From positions 1 through 64,000 of the forward strand of contig NZ_JAUOPN010000015.1 in the NCBI RefSeq assembly GCF_030547005.1: 64,000 nucleotides of DNA, in the 5' to 3' direction. Shown in pieces: positions 14,778-23,121 of this stretch. A model generated the notes under the pieces. The model saw only the letters and a program-made list of their open reading frames with translations, was not told the DNA's origin and made no database searches. This DNA comes from Maribacter sp. 1_MG-2023. Its GTDB lineage: Bacteria; Bacteroidota; Bacteroidia; Flavobacteriales; Flavobacteriaceae. Each line of letters starts with the position of its first letter. Position 1 is the stretch's first letter. Position numbers and translations under genes: made by a program.

Positions 14778-15653
14778 ATGAGTATTTTAACTAGAGATTT
14801 ATTTCTTGCTGTGGCTTTTTGTGCCTTATTTAAAGGGTATAGTCAAGATAGTTTGCAGCAAAAAAGTAATATTCAACAGTACACACCTTCGAAATTAGTA
14901 GGCAAAGGGCAGTACGATATCAAATGGTTTAATAATTTATATACCCAGACCGAAAGCACATTTACAGAAGGTAAAGAGCCAAGACAAACATTTTTTACTT
15001 CTACCATTGAAGGGTATACAGGCGTTGGTACGAACAAAAGATGGAATGTAGGTGCTATTTTAGAATTTAGATCAAATGTTGTCGGTGATAGAAGTGCATT
15101 AGATGTATTTAAGTTTGACGGAGAGAATAACACCGCCAGATCAGGTCTAACATCGATAGCGCCATCGGTAAAGTTTGTGCCAATTGCTTCGGTCAGTAAT
15201 TTTTCTGTACAAAGTTCTTTCTTTATTCCGTTGGTGGATAATGAAACAGAGAACGGAGTATTTTTAGATCAAAAGGGATACATCTGGCAAAATAGATTCT
15301 TTTATGACTATACTTTTCCTGGTGATAAATGGCAGCTTTTTAGTGAAATCAATTCAGAATTAAGCTTTGGTGACAAAGATGAAAGTTTTGCAAATAATAG
15401 CTTAAATCTAAGTCCGGGTTTATTTCTTAGCTATTTTCCATCAAGTAAGTTTACCATTTTGGCATTGGCACAGCATTCTCAGCGTTTAGATTTAGGTAAC
15501 AACTTTACACAAGATTTTACAGCCTTAGGTGGTGGTGCAAAATACCAACTAACAAATGCCTTGAACTTAGAGCTGCTGTATACCAACTTTGTGCGTGGTA
15601 ATAATACAGGGCTAGGGCAGACCTTCAATTTGGGGTTGCGCGGTATATTTTAA
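14778..15653 (+). CDS. Putative outer-membrane beta-barrel protein
   Basis: I do not recognise a named family. The 291-residue protein has a signal peptide (about 1-22, ending KGYSQ). From about residue 45 it shows alternating hydrophobic and polar strands with aromatic girdles: KWFNNLYTQTESTF, RWNVGAILEFRSN, WQNRFFYDYTF, KWQLFSEINSELSF, NLELLYTNF. It ends in Phe after LGLRGIF, the usual last residue of a BAM-assembled barrel. It probably sits in the outer membrane. It follows the DUF547 gene by 24 bases and is closed by a terminator at 15674. Confidence 0.68.
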   Translation: MSILTRDLFLAVAFCALFKGYSQDSLQQKSNIQQYTPSKLVGKGQYDIKWFNNLYTQTESTFTEGKEPRQTFFTSTIEGYTGVGTNKRWNVGAILEFRSNVVGDRSALDVFKFDGENNTARSGLTSIAPSVKFVPIASVSNFSVQSSFFIPLVDNETENGVFLDQKGYIWQNRFFYDYTFPGDKWQLFSEINSELSFGDKDESFANNSLNLSPGLFLSYFPSSKFTILALAQHSQRLDLGNNFTQDFTALGGGAKYQLTNALNLELLYTNFVRGNNTGLGQTFNLGLRGIF

Positions 15654-15673
15654 AATTAGTTTGAGTGTTCCTT

Positions 15674-15718
15674 AAAAGAGCTTTTCGTTGTTATAAACAA
15701 CTAGGCTCTTTTTTTTTG
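15674..15718 (+). terminator. Intrinsic terminator after the barrel gene
   Basis: AAAAGAGC (15674-15681) pairs with GCTCTTTT, with an inner stem TTGTT/AACAA, followed by a T run of nine. It lies about 20 bases past the stop at 15653 and ends the two-gene unit 14037-15653. Confidence 0.75.
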
Positions 15719-15825
15719 TATTTATAAACCAGGGTTTAATAGTTGGCTAATAACATGTTATTTTTGTTCTATATTGATAAAACAGGCATACAGTTCATGG
15801 AAATTTTGTTACGAGTATTAAAAAA

Positions 15826-17091
15826 ATGAATTTAAAATCTATTCCGTTTCTAATATTGATGTTTGCTTTTCTTCTATTGAAAGGACAAAATAGCATGGTT
15901 GATACATTAAAATTTTCTGGAATTAAGAAAATTAAACTTTCTTTTGTAGAGAATTTTGTGGAAGCTAAGAATGGTATGGTGATAGATTCTCTTTTAATGG
16001 AAAGAGATATGCTACGTTTAAAAAGGTTGCCCTCAATAACGCATGCCTATTACAGTGTTCGTGCTTTAAAAAATAATCGTGTTGAGGTTAATTATGTTAT
16101 AGAGGAGAGTTTTACTTTAATTCCTTCTGCTAATTTATTTAGTTCATCTAATGATGATTTTGCTTTTAGAATTGGATTGAAAGAATTTAATTTTCTGGGT
16201 CAGAACATAACCCTTGGGGCATTTTATCAATTTGATAATTACAGTTCGTATGGAATAGGTTTGAGAGCTCCTTATTTGTTTTCTAAAAAGTTGGGTCTAG
16301 CATTTAACTATAATGATTTTACAACGCTAGAACCGGTATTTTTTGAAGATGATACTGCCGATTATAAATACAGTAATAGTGGGTTTGAGCTACTTGGTCT
16401 TTATGAGTTCAATATCAACAATCGCATAGAGTTGGGCTATAGTCTTTTTACAGAAGACTATAGTTATGTTGAAGGTTCTACCAGTGTAGAAGTCCCTTTA
16501 AGTTTAAAGGTAGATAAGCATTTGTTTAAATTCATTTATGATTATAATAATTTGGATTATTTCTATCATTATTTAGAAGGGTTTAGAAGTCAGCTTAATT
16601 TTCAATATGTAGGAAGCGCTAATGCCAGTTTGCCTGAATTTTTAATTGGCTTTAATGATTTTACTTATTTTAAAAGATTTGGAAGTAAAGGCAATTGGGC
16701 AAACAGGTTGCGTTTAGGTTTGGCTAGTAATGTTGATAGCCCATTTGCTCCATTTACGGTTGATAATAATCTAAATATTCGTGGTGTTGGAAATACAATA
16801 GATAGAGGTACGGCAATGATTGTATTGAATACGGAGTTTCGCCATACGCTAATTGATAAGAATCAGTTTGTTTTACAAGGAAATGCTTTCATTGACGGAG
16901 GTACCTGGCGCAATCCTGCCGGTGGTTTTGATGATTTGCTTGAAACAAGAAACCTTAGAATTTATCCCGGTTTAGGCATAAGATTTATGCACAAACGAAT
17001 CTTCAATGCAATTTTTAGAATAGACTATGGATACGGAATAACAAAAGATGGAGACAAAGGTTTTGTCTTTGGTATTGGTCAATATTTTTAG
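15826..17091 (+). CDS. BamA/TamA-family outer-membrane protein
   Basis: The 421-residue protein has a signal peptide (about 1-20). One POTRA-like domain follows (about 25-105, beta-alpha-alpha-beta pattern around DTLKFSGIKKIK and NRVEVNYVIEE), then a C-terminal 16-strand-type barrel. NIRGVGNTIDRG near residue 325 occupies the place of the V-R-G-F/Y lid-lock loop of Omp85 barrels, and the protein ends in Phe (FGIGQYF). It is much shorter than BamA (about 800 residues, five POTRA domains), so it is an accessory Omp85 relative of unknown substrate. It has no close upstream gene and is followed after 66 bases by the amidase start. Confidence 0.75.
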   Translation: MNLKSIPFLILMFAFLLLKGQNSMVDTLKFSGIKKIKLSFVENFVEAKNGMVIDSLLMERDMLRLKRLPSITHAYYSVRALKNNRVEVNYVIEESFTLIPSANLFSSSNDDFAFRIGLKEFNFLGQNITLGAFYQFDNYSSYGIGLRAPYLFSKKLGLAFNYNDFTTLEPVFFEDDTADYKYSNSGFELLGLYEFNINNRIELGYSLFTEDYSYVEGSTSVEVPLSLKVDKHLFKFIYDYNNLDYFYHYLEGFRSQLNFQYVGSANASLPEFLIGFNDFTYFKRFGSKGNWANRLRLGLASNVDSPFAPFTVDNNLNIRGVGNTIDRGTAMIVLNTEFRHTLIDKNQFVLQGNAFIDGGTWRNPAGGFDDLLETRNLRIYPGLGIRFMHKRIFNAIFRIDYGYGITKDGDKGFVFGIGQYF

Positions 17092-17157
17092 CAATTTTTT
17101 GTAATTCAAATGATGGTGATAAATAAATTATGGCATAGACCTTGCGTTAATAATTGC

Positions 17158-18192
17158 ATGAAATATAACAGTTTTACAATTTTATTTTTATTGTTTTTTA
17201 GCGTTTTTTGCACTGCGCAAGATTCGTTGAAAACGGTTGTGGCAGAACCCGGAGACGGCATTTTATCACTGTTACGGAAGCAAGGTGTTAATCCGTATGA
17301 AGCTTATGATGAATTTGTAGAATTAAACTATCATGATTTGCGCGATAGTGTACATCTTGTTGCTGGTAGAGTTTATGTACTTCCAAGAATAAAATTAGAT
17401 ACGGTGGCTATTGTAGATTCTTTACAGTTGCAATCAAAAGAAATTAAAGCCCTAGAAAGTGATTCTTATGATATTTTTGGAGAGAAGCATAAAACGGTTA
17501 TTGCTAAAAGCGAACGGTTAGAAGGCAATGTTTATTATTTAGTTTCGGGTCACGGTGGTCCTGATCCAGGAGCGATGGGCGTTTATGCAGGTAAGGCGAT
17601 AGCAGAAGATGAATATGCCTATGATATTACTTTACGGCTAGCTAAAGAATTATTGGCTCATGGTGCAGAAGTTTATATCATTATACAAGATGAAAATGAT
17701 GGCATTAGAGATGATTTCGTTCTTGAAATCGACCATGATGAGGTTGCGTATATGAATAAAAAAATACCGCTAAACCAAGTGGCAAGATTGAAACAACGGG
17801 TAGATATTGTCAATGATCTGTATAAAGAAAATAGAGAAAAATACCAGCGATTGATTGTTACTCATGTAGATAGTAGAAGTGAAAATCAAAATATAGATGT
17901 TTTCTTTTACCATCATGAGAAAAGTAAAAACGGAGAAAAACTAGCAGAAAGCATTCATAAGACCTTCGGAGCCAAGTATAAAAAATACCAGCCTAATAGA
18001 ACGTATTCGGGTACTTTTGAAGATAGAACATCGCTGTATCTAGTAAAGAAAACGCATCCTGCAATGGCATACATTGAGATAGGGAATATTAGGAATAAAA
18101 AAGATCAAATCAGAATTCTAGATCCAGACAATCGCCAGGCACTCGCCAAATGGATCAGTGAAGGGATGTTATTAGATTTTGAAGGGGAATAA
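17158..18192 (+). CDS. N-acetylmuramoyl-L-alanine amidase
   Basis: The protein is a secreted peptidoglycan amidase of the Amidase_3 type. I place the start at 17158 (MKYNSFTILFLLFFS), which gives a proper signal peptide; a frame-open extension of 16 residues upstream has no such feature. A LysM-like region (AEPGDGILSLLRKQG to VYVLPRI) covers roughly residues 25-80. The catalytic domain shows the zinc-site signature SGHGGPDPGAMG, the partner glutamate region (AEDEYAYDITLRLA), THVDSRSENQN and the late AYIEIGN. It cleaves the bond between MurNAc and L-Ala in the periplasm, for wall turnover or daughter-cell separation. It ends three bases before the convergent TIGR04283 gene. Confidence 0.85.
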   Translation: MKYNSFTILFLLFFSVFCTAQDSLKTVVAEPGDGILSLLRKQGVNPYEAYDEFVELNYHDLRDSVHLVAGRVYVLPRIKLDTVAIVDSLQLQSKEIKALESDSYDIFGEKHKTVIAKSERLEGNVYYLVSGHGGPDPGAMGVYAGKAIAEDEYAYDITLRLAKELLAHGAEVYIIIQDENDGIRDDFVLEIDHDEVAYMNKKIPLNQVARLKQRVDIVNDLYKENREKYQRLIVTHVDSRSENQNIDVFFYHHEKSKNGEKLAESIHKTFGAKYKKYQPNRTYSGTFEDRTSLYLVKKTHPAMAYIEIGNIRNKKDQIRILDPDNRQALAKWISEGMLLDFEGE

Positions 18193-18195
18193 AGA

Positions 18196-18900
18196 TTAAG
18201 CCGCTATATACTTTAAATAATACTGGTGTAACTCAGCTGGTTTTGCGCCTAAATGGTATTTTAAATGAATCATTCCGAAATGCCATTGCAATCGTAACTC
18301 GCCGCGCTCTTCATAACGTCGTGCGGAAGTAGTTACGGCAGAAGAAATAATTTTAAAAGGTTTTAGTTTGTATACTCTTCTAATGAATTCGTTGTCTTCG
18401 TAAATAACATAATTTTCATTGAAACCTTTAAGTTGTTGAAATAGTTTACTGGTGATGAAAAGAGACTGGTCGCCGCCTCGACAAATTTGATGATTAATGC
18501 GTGTGCACCAAGAAAAGAATTTTAAAAATCGGCTATTACTGTTAAAACGCATTTGAAAGCAACCCACTTCAAAACCTTGGTCAATTTCATTTAAAATAGC
18601 ACTGTCAAAATCTTTTGGAGGTAAAGAATCTACATGTAAAAAATAAAGGATATCACCAGATGCCTTAGAGGCACCAAGGTTCATTTGTGCAGCACGTCCT
18701 TTTTTACTGTTAACAACAGATGCGCCATATTTTATAGCGTTTGCAACAGTGTGATCTGTGCTACCGCCATCAACCACTAGTATTTCTTTTATGCGATTTG
18801 TGCCCGCATTGGTAGAAATGGCAAGAAGTACATCTTTAATGTACTTTTCTTCATTCAATACCGGAATGATAATACTTATGGTTGCCTGGTGAGTACTCAT
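18196..18900 (-). CDS. TIGR04283-type glycosyltransferase (arsenosugar pathway)
   Basis: The 234-residue family 2 glycosyltransferase has IIPVLNEEKYI at the start, VVDGGSTDHT (about 43-52), GRAAQMNLGA (about 69-78), F-L-H-V-D-S (about 87-92, the metal-site region) and EDNEFIRR near 170. This combination is the signature of the TIGR04283 family, named for its association with arsenosugar biosynthesis. The neighbours fit: PNP, the TIGR04282 glycosyltransferase and a rhodanese follow upstream in the same direction. The family would attach or transfer a sugar-like group on the arsenic-bearing intermediate, but that step is known mainly from gene context. ArsM and the radical SAM protein ArsS are not in this window. 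Confidence 0.82.
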   Translation of the reverse strand: MSTHQATISIIIPVLNEEKYIKDVLLAISTNAGTNRIKEILVVDGGSTDHTVANAIKYGASVVNSKKGRAAQMNLGASKASGDILYFLHVDSLPPKDFDSAILNEIDQGFEVGCFQMRFNSNSRFLKFFSWCTRINHQICRGGDQSLFITSKLFQQLKGFNENYVIYEDNEFIRRVYKLKPFKIISSAVTTSARRYEERGELRLQWHFGMIHLKYHLGAKPAELHQYYLKYIAA

Positions 18901-18944
18901 AAAAAAATGTTTGCTTACTTATGGTAGTCAAATACTGGTATTCC

Positions 18945-19760
18945 TTACAATTGCTTAATTAATTCTTGAAATAACTTCACCATTTTAGGTTCAGTTTTTT
19001 CAGCAATAGAAATAATCTCGCTAATGTCAACAGGTTTTAAATTGTCTGGATCGCATTCATCTGTCAAAACAGAAACGGCAACAATAGGCAATGACAAATG
19101 ATTGGCAACGATAACCTCTGGTACAGTACTCATGCCCACGGCATCTGCACCAATTAATTTGATCATTCTATATTCAGCCTTTGTTTCTAGTTGTGGGCCG
19201 ACTACAGAAGCATAAACTCCGCTTTTTAATGATATATTATGTTCTTTGGCAATAGCGGTCAATTTGTTACGCATATCTAAATCATAAGGCTCAGACATGT
19301 CTGCAAAACGCTCGCCAAATTCACTAACACCTTTAAATGCTAAAGGAGAACCACCCTGTAGGTTAATGTGATCTTCGATCAGCATCATATCGCCCTTTTT
19401 ATAATCAAGGTTTACTGCACCTGCAGCATTAGAAATAAATAATTTAGAAATACCCAACATGTGCATTACGCGAATAGGGTAGGTGATATCTAAAAAATCG
19501 TAGCCTTCGTAAAGATGAAAACGACCTTGCATTACAACTACTTTCTTACCAGAAATGGTACCATATACCAATTTACCAGTATGAAATTCAACCGTTGCCA
19601 ATGGAAAAAATGGAATGTGATTGTAATGAGCTTCAATAGGGTCTTCAACACTATTGACTAATTTACCTAATCCTGTACCTAAAACAATTCCAATTTCTGG
19701 TTTGTCAAAACCTTTGTTTTTAAGGTATGCTACAGATTCTAAAAGTTCATCTTTCATCAT
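18945..19760 (-). CDS. Purine nucleoside phosphorylase, trimeric type
   Basis: The 271-residue enzyme matches the trimeric PNP/MTAP family: GIVLGTGLGKL (phosphate loop, about 24-34), VVMQGRFHLYEGYD (about 74-87), SNAAGAVNLDYKKGD, GPQLETKAEYR and DAVGMSTVPEVIVA. It splits purine nucleosides with phosphate into free base and sugar-1-phosphate. At the base-recognition loop, where guanine/hypoxanthine enzymes usually have Asn (S-x-x-TN), it has VSVLTDECD, closer to the Asp residues with which MTAP holds adenine. It overlaps the upstream TIGR04282 gene by four bases and lies between two arsenosugar-type glycosyltransferases. A role in removing adenine from an adenosylated arsenic compound is an inference from this loop and context. 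Confidence 0.85.
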   Translation of the reverse strand: MMKDELLESVAYLKNKGFDKPEIGIVLGTGLGKLVNSVEDPIEAHYNHIPFFPLATVEFHTGKLVYGTISGKKVVVMQGRFHLYEGYDFLDITYPIRVMHMLGISKLFISNAAGAVNLDYKKGDMMLIEDHINLQGGSPLAFKGVSEFGERFADMSEPYDLDMRNKLTAIAKEHNISLKSGVYASVVGPQLETKAEYRMIKLIGADAVGMSTVPEVIVANHLSLPIVAVSVLTDECDPDNLKPVDISEIISIAEKTEPKMVKLFQELIKQL

Positions 19761-20434
19761 AATTTTATATGTTTTAAAAAGGGAGCAAAGGCATCATTAT
19801 CCTTTATATCCTCGTAATAATCAACGTCGTTTCTTGTTTCTAAAAGGGTAGTAGTTTCATTTTTAAGGTCAGCTAAAGTGTCCTTTAAAACGGTTTCTGT
19901 TCCCCATGTTTTGTTTTTGAAAAGTGCTGGTAAAAATTTCTTCATGCCTAGTAAATAGTATCCACCATCTTCAGCAGGGCCCACCACAAAATCGTTTTTC
20001 TCTAAAGCTTTAAATGCTTCTTCTAAATCTTCTTGAGAAAGATCAAGCATATCACTACCTATAATAATGATTTTTTGATATTCGTTTTTAAATCCTTCTT
20101 GAAAGGCATTTGCCATTCGAATACCTAAATCTTTGCCTACTTGTAATTTTTTACCAAATTTTTGATTGTCCCAGATATCGTTTTCCCAAATTTCTTCGGA
20201 ATAATACACCTCTTTTTCTGCATATAAGTTTTTGGTGATCGCTACGGTATGGTCCAATAAAAATTTATAAATATCAAATGCAGCTTGGTCGCCAACCGTA
20301 GCGGCTAAGCGTCTTTTCCCCTTTCCCAATTCAGGGTTTCTGGTGAAAATCAGTAAAAGATTGTTTGAATTTGCGAGGGTGAAATCTATGACCTTCTCGT
20401 CTCGTACTGCTTTATTGTTCTGTAGTATTGCCAA
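19757..20434 (-). CDS. TIGR04282-type glycosyltransferase (arsenosugar pathway)
   Basis: The 225-residue protein belongs to the TIGR04282/DUF2064 group, nucleotidyl or glycosyl transferases with a GT-A-like fold. Signatures are LLLIFTRNPELGKGKRRLA (about 26-44), IIIIGSDMLDLS (about 121-132), VGPAEDGGYYLLGM and FKNKTWGTETVL. The conserved core begins at about residue 26, and the reading frame opens with TTG at 20432-20434; no ATG lies between, so TTG or another alternative start is used. Its 3' end overlaps the PNP start. Upstream sits a 4 x 7 bp repeat that presents AGGAG several times, which could influence translation. Confidence 0.8.
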   Translation of the reverse strand: MAILQNNKAVRDEKVIDFTLANSNNLLLIFTRNPELGKGKRRLAATVGDQAAFDIYKFLLDHTVAITKNLYAEKEVYYSEEIWENDIWDNQKFGKKLQVGKDLGIRMANAFQEGFKNEYQKIIIIGSDMLDLSQEDLEEAFKALEKNDFVVGPAEDGGYYLLGMKKFLPALFKNKTWGTETVLKDTLADLKNETTTLLETRNDVDYYEDIKDNDAFAPFLKHIKL

Positions 20435-20450
20435 TGTATTTTTTTAATTT

Positions 20451-20478
20451 TCCTAACTCCTAACTCCTAACTCCTAAC
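20451..20478. repeat. Four tandem copies of TCCTAAC
   Basis: Four exact 7-base units lie head to tail. On the minus strand they read GTTAGGA, so the junctions give AGGAG, a Shine-Dalgarno-like string, three times. The repeat starts 17 bases upstream of the TTG start of the TIGR04282 gene, and its last base is the first base of the rhodanese stop codon. Copy number in such repeats often varies by slippage; here a change would alter the spacer, not a reading frame. Confidence 0.85.
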
Positions 20479-20984
20479 TAGTATACTTTAATTCCTTCTT
20501 GTAAAAGCTTGCCCCAGTGTTTACTAAAAGCATGAACGCTATCGGTTGCAATTTCTTTGTCGTTAAAAACGGTACCACCTTTATTTTTCCATTCAAAAAT
20601 ACCGCCATGCAAGTTTAGAATTTTGGTATACCCCAACTCTTTTAGCTTCTCACCAATATCTTCTGATCTTACACCGATAGAACAATACACGATTATGGGC
20701 TGCGATTTGTTAGTAATCGTTTTCAGTACCTTTTTTTCGTCGAATTTTTTATATCCGACCCAAATAGCATTTTTAAGGTGACTTACTTCAAATTCTTCTT
20801 TTTCTCTAGTGTCTAAATATGCGATAGAATCTGTTTCGGGTAAATTGTCAAAATACGCATAAGGTATCGTTCCTTGGTTCCAAGAGTTTAGTGCCTTTGA
20901 AATTTTGTCTTGTCCCGAGCTATATTTTGAAAAACAAAGGAAGGCAAGAACACAGAGTAATAACTTATAATTTAGTATTTTCAT
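20478..20984 (-). CDS. Secreted rhodanese-domain protein
   Basis: I place the start at 20984 (MKILNYKLLLCVLAFLCF), giving a 168-residue protein with a signal peptide ending near SGQ. The frame is open a further 39 codons upstream, but that part would run into the promoter region of the divergent GH32 gene. One rhodanese domain follows, with LDTREKEEFEVSHLKNAIWVG and the active-site loop YCSIGVRSE holding the catalytic Cys, then LHGGIFEWKNKGG. Rhodaneses move sulfane sulfur or act as sulfurtransferase-like reductases. It is exported, so it acts in the periplasm. Position at the head of the arsenosugar-type gene set suggests a part in arsenic or thiol chemistry, which is inference. Confidence 0.82.
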   Translation of the reverse strand: MKILNYKLLLCVLAFLCFSKYSSGQDKISKALNSWNQGTIPYAYFDNLPETDSIAYLDTREKEEFEVSHLKNAIWVGYKKFDEKKVLKTITNKSQPIIVYCSIGVRSEDIGEKLKELGYTKILNLHGGIFEWKNKGGTVFNDKEIATDSVHAFSKHWGKLLQEGIKVY

Positions 20985-21039
20985 TACTACAAAGGTACTA
21001 TAATTAGCATTTAAGAAGTACCGGTATAAAAGTGAATTT

Positions 21040-22623
21040 ATGGTTAAAACTTTGCAAAATAAAGGTTTAGCAGTATTTGTATTTCTGTGTGTTATTTTCA
21101 ATTTCAGTTGTAAACAAGAGGTAAAGCAAGAATTGATCGAAGAAGAAGAGATCCCAACGGGGTATTATATAGAAAAATATAGACCACAATATCATTTTAC
21201 GCCAGAAGAAAAATGGATGAATGATCCTAACGGGTTGGTTTATAAAGATAGCTTGTATCACCTTTTTTACCAATATTATCCAGATAGTACAATTTGGGGA
21301 CCCATGCATTGGGGTCATGCGGTTAGTAAAGATATGATGGTTTGGAAGCATAAACCAATTGCTTTATTTCCTGATGAAAACGGATTCATATTCTCAGGTA
21401 GTGCTGTGGTGGATCATAACAATACATCGGGCTTTGGTATAAAAGATAATCCCGCCATGGTGGCAATTTTCACTTATCATGATATGGCAGGTGAGAAAGC
21501 TGGGCAAAATGATTTTCAAACACAAGGTATTGCCTATAGTTTAGATAATGGTGATAGTTGGACGAAGTATGAGAACAACCCTGTAATTGAAAATACGGGA
21601 ATTAAAGATTTCAGAGATCCAAAAGTTTTTTGGAATGATAAAACTGAGGTTTGGACAATGCTTTTAGTGGCTGGGGATCATTTACAAATATGGAATTCGC
21701 CCAATTTAAAAGAGTGGAAAAAAGTAAGTGAGTTCGGTAAAGATACCGGTGCGCATGGTGGCGTATGGGAATGCCCAGATTTGTTTCCATTAAAAATAGA
21801 AGGTACCGATGAGGTAAAATGGGTGCTTTTAATTAGTATAAATCCTGGTGCGCCAAATGGAGGTAGTGGCACGCAATATTTTATAGGAGATTTTGATGGT
21901 ACAACATTTACCACAGACCAAGTAGAACATAAGTGGATAGATTTGGGTAGAGATAATTATGCAGGTGTGACCTATAACGACACACCGAATAATGAACGCA
22001 TATTTATTGGTTGGATGAGTAATTGGGACTATGCCCGTGAAACGCCTACTGAAAAATGGCGTAGTGCAATGACAGTACCAAGAGCGTTGACTTTGCGCAA
22101 GGTTGGTGATGAAGTATCATTATTTAATTATCCTGTAATAGGTTTTGAAAAGCATGTTGCCTTGGCATACCCAGAAAGTATAATAAAGATTCAACCTACT
22201 AGAAAAAGAATTATTCCGCTGAAGTACGGCAACCAAAGCAAGACGAAATTCACCTTGTCCGTTCCAAATACTCAAATGTATTTTAGGAATAAAAACGGAG
22301 ATAGTCTAAGTATTGATATTGATAGGGATAAAAAAGTGGTTACACTAGATCGAAGAAAATCGGGCAATGTTGATTTTAGTGATAAATTTTCGCCGGGAGT
22401 TCAGCAAATGAAAATTCCGAGTTTACCAGATGGTCTAATTGAAATAGTATTTCTACTAGATCATTCTTCATTAGAACTTTTTATAAATGGCGGTCAGTAT
22501 GTAATGACCAATCAAATATTTCCTAATGAATTTTTTAGGGCGATTACGATAGTGAATAATTCAGAAGAAGAGTTAGTTATAGAAGACTTTACAGAGCATA
22601 AAGTAGAGCGTGTTTGGGATTAG
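21040..22623 (+). CDS. GH32 fructan hydrolase lipoprotein (levanase/fructanase-like)
   Basis: The 527-residue protein has a lipoprotein signal with Cys24 in FNFSCKQ, so it is anchored in a membrane, likely at the cell surface. The GH32 five-bladed propeller carries WMNDPNG (59-65, nucleophile Asp62), FRDPKV (Asp193 of R-D-P, transition-state stabiliser) and WECPDLF (243-249, acid/base Glu244). A C-terminal beta-sandwich follows from about 380. It releases fructose from beta-fructans or sucrose; exo or endo mode cannot be told here. No SusC/SusD, fructokinase or sugar transporter is adjacent, so it is an isolated enzyme. It is divergent from the rhodanese gene across about 55 bases. Confidence 0.9.
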   Translation: MVKTLQNKGLAVFVFLCVIFNFSCKQEVKQELIEEEEIPTGYYIEKYRPQYHFTPEEKWMNDPNGLVYKDSLYHLFYQYYPDSTIWGPMHWGHAVSKDMMVWKHKPIALFPDENGFIFSGSAVVDHNNTSGFGIKDNPAMVAIFTYHDMAGEKAGQNDFQTQGIAYSLDNGDSWTKYENNPVIENTGIKDFRDPKVFWNDKTEVWTMLLVAGDHLQIWNSPNLKEWKKVSEFGKDTGAHGGVWECPDLFPLKIEGTDEVKWVLLISINPGAPNGGSGTQYFIGDFDGTTFTTDQVEHKWIDLGRDNYAGVTYNDTPNNERIFIGWMSNWDYARETPTEKWRSAMTVPRALTLRKVGDEVSLFNYPVIGFEKHVALAYPESIIKIQPTRKRIIPLKYGNQSKTKFTLSVPNTQMYFRNKNGDSLSIDIDRDKKVVTLDRRKSGNVDFSDKFSPGVQQMKIPSLPDGLIEIVFLLDHSSLELFINGGQYVMTNQIFPNEFFRAITIVNNSEEELVIEDFTEHKVERVWD

Positions 22624-22912
22624 TCTCTGCAGTGTTGTCGAGTAGATTAATACTTATTCGTCTGTATGTCAAATTACTATGTTCGTTTTTTATGTAATTT
22701 GCTAGGTATATTTTGGTGTCTCTAAGCTAAAGTTGGGTTAATTGTGGTTACTGAAACGTAGGCTATGATGATGTGCTCATCATTATATTAGGTTATAACC
22801 TCTAGTGTAATTCTGAAATCTTTTTGTCGATTTAAATGTGAAATGAACAGACCTATTCTATGATTCAAGAGCTACCCTATATATTTTTGCACTAGGGAAG
22901 GAGGGTATTAAA
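22624..22912. other. Intergenic stretch without recognised gene
   Basis: This AT-rich spacer separates the GH32 gene from the tRNA terminator. I see no credible reading frame, no strong hairpin with a T run after the GH32 stop, and no exact -7 promoter box. The GH32 transcript end is therefore not obvious. Confidence 0.5.
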
Positions 22913-22944
22913 ACAAAAAAATCCTTACCGTAAAGTAAGGATTT
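22913..22944 (-). terminator. Terminator of tRNA-Phe
   Basis: AAATCCTTAC and GTAAGGATTT form a perfect 10-bp stem with a 6-base loop, followed by a T run on the minus strand. It begins five bases past the tRNA 3' end. Confidence 0.8.
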
Positions 22945-22948
22945 ATTG

Positions 22949-23021
22949 TGGTGCCTCCAGGAATCGAACCAGGGACACATGGATTTTCAGTCCATTGCTC
23001 TACCAACTGAGCTAAGGCACC
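22949..23021 (-). tRNA. tRNA-Phe (anticodon GAA)
   Basis: The 73-base gene folds as a standard cloverleaf. The acceptor stem is GGTGCCT/AGGCACC, the D arm contains AGCTCAGTTGGTAGAGC, the anticodon stem ATGGA/TCCAT holds loop CTGAAAA with anticodon GAA, and the T arm has GGTTCGATTCC. The discriminator is A. CCA is not encoded: the next two bases are CA, so the end is added by the tRNA nucleotidyltransferase. A terminator follows, so it is transcribed alone. Confidence 0.95.
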
Positions 23022-23108
23022 ATGTCGCTATAAGCGGCTGCAAATATAATTTCAATTTTATGATTTACAAACAAAATCGTGAAAAAAGAAAAATGTTTTT
23101 TTAATTTT

Positions 23109-23117
23109 TAATCTTTG
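23109..23117 (+). promoter_or_regulatory. -7 box of coaX, leaderless arrangement
   Basis: TAATCTTTG ends four bases before the ATG of coaX. The Bacteroidota -7 consensus is TAnnTTTG, so the box has either one extra base or one mismatch. With initiation a few bases after the box, the transcript would start at or next to the ATG. I see no clear -33 TTTG. Confidence 0.45.
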
Positions 23118-23121
23118 TAAC

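Noticed and set aside
17110-17157. Upstream in-frame start of the amidase
   Set aside because: The 16 extra residues would bury the signal peptide; the ATG at 17158 gives a normal one. The same reasoning moved the starts of the rhodanese, the NlpC/P60 protein and the tail-specific protease.
22949-23021. tRNA-Phe as attachment site of an integrated element
   Set aside because: No integrase gene and no direct repeat of the tRNA 3' end is visible nearby, and the flanking genes are ordinary chromosomal genes.
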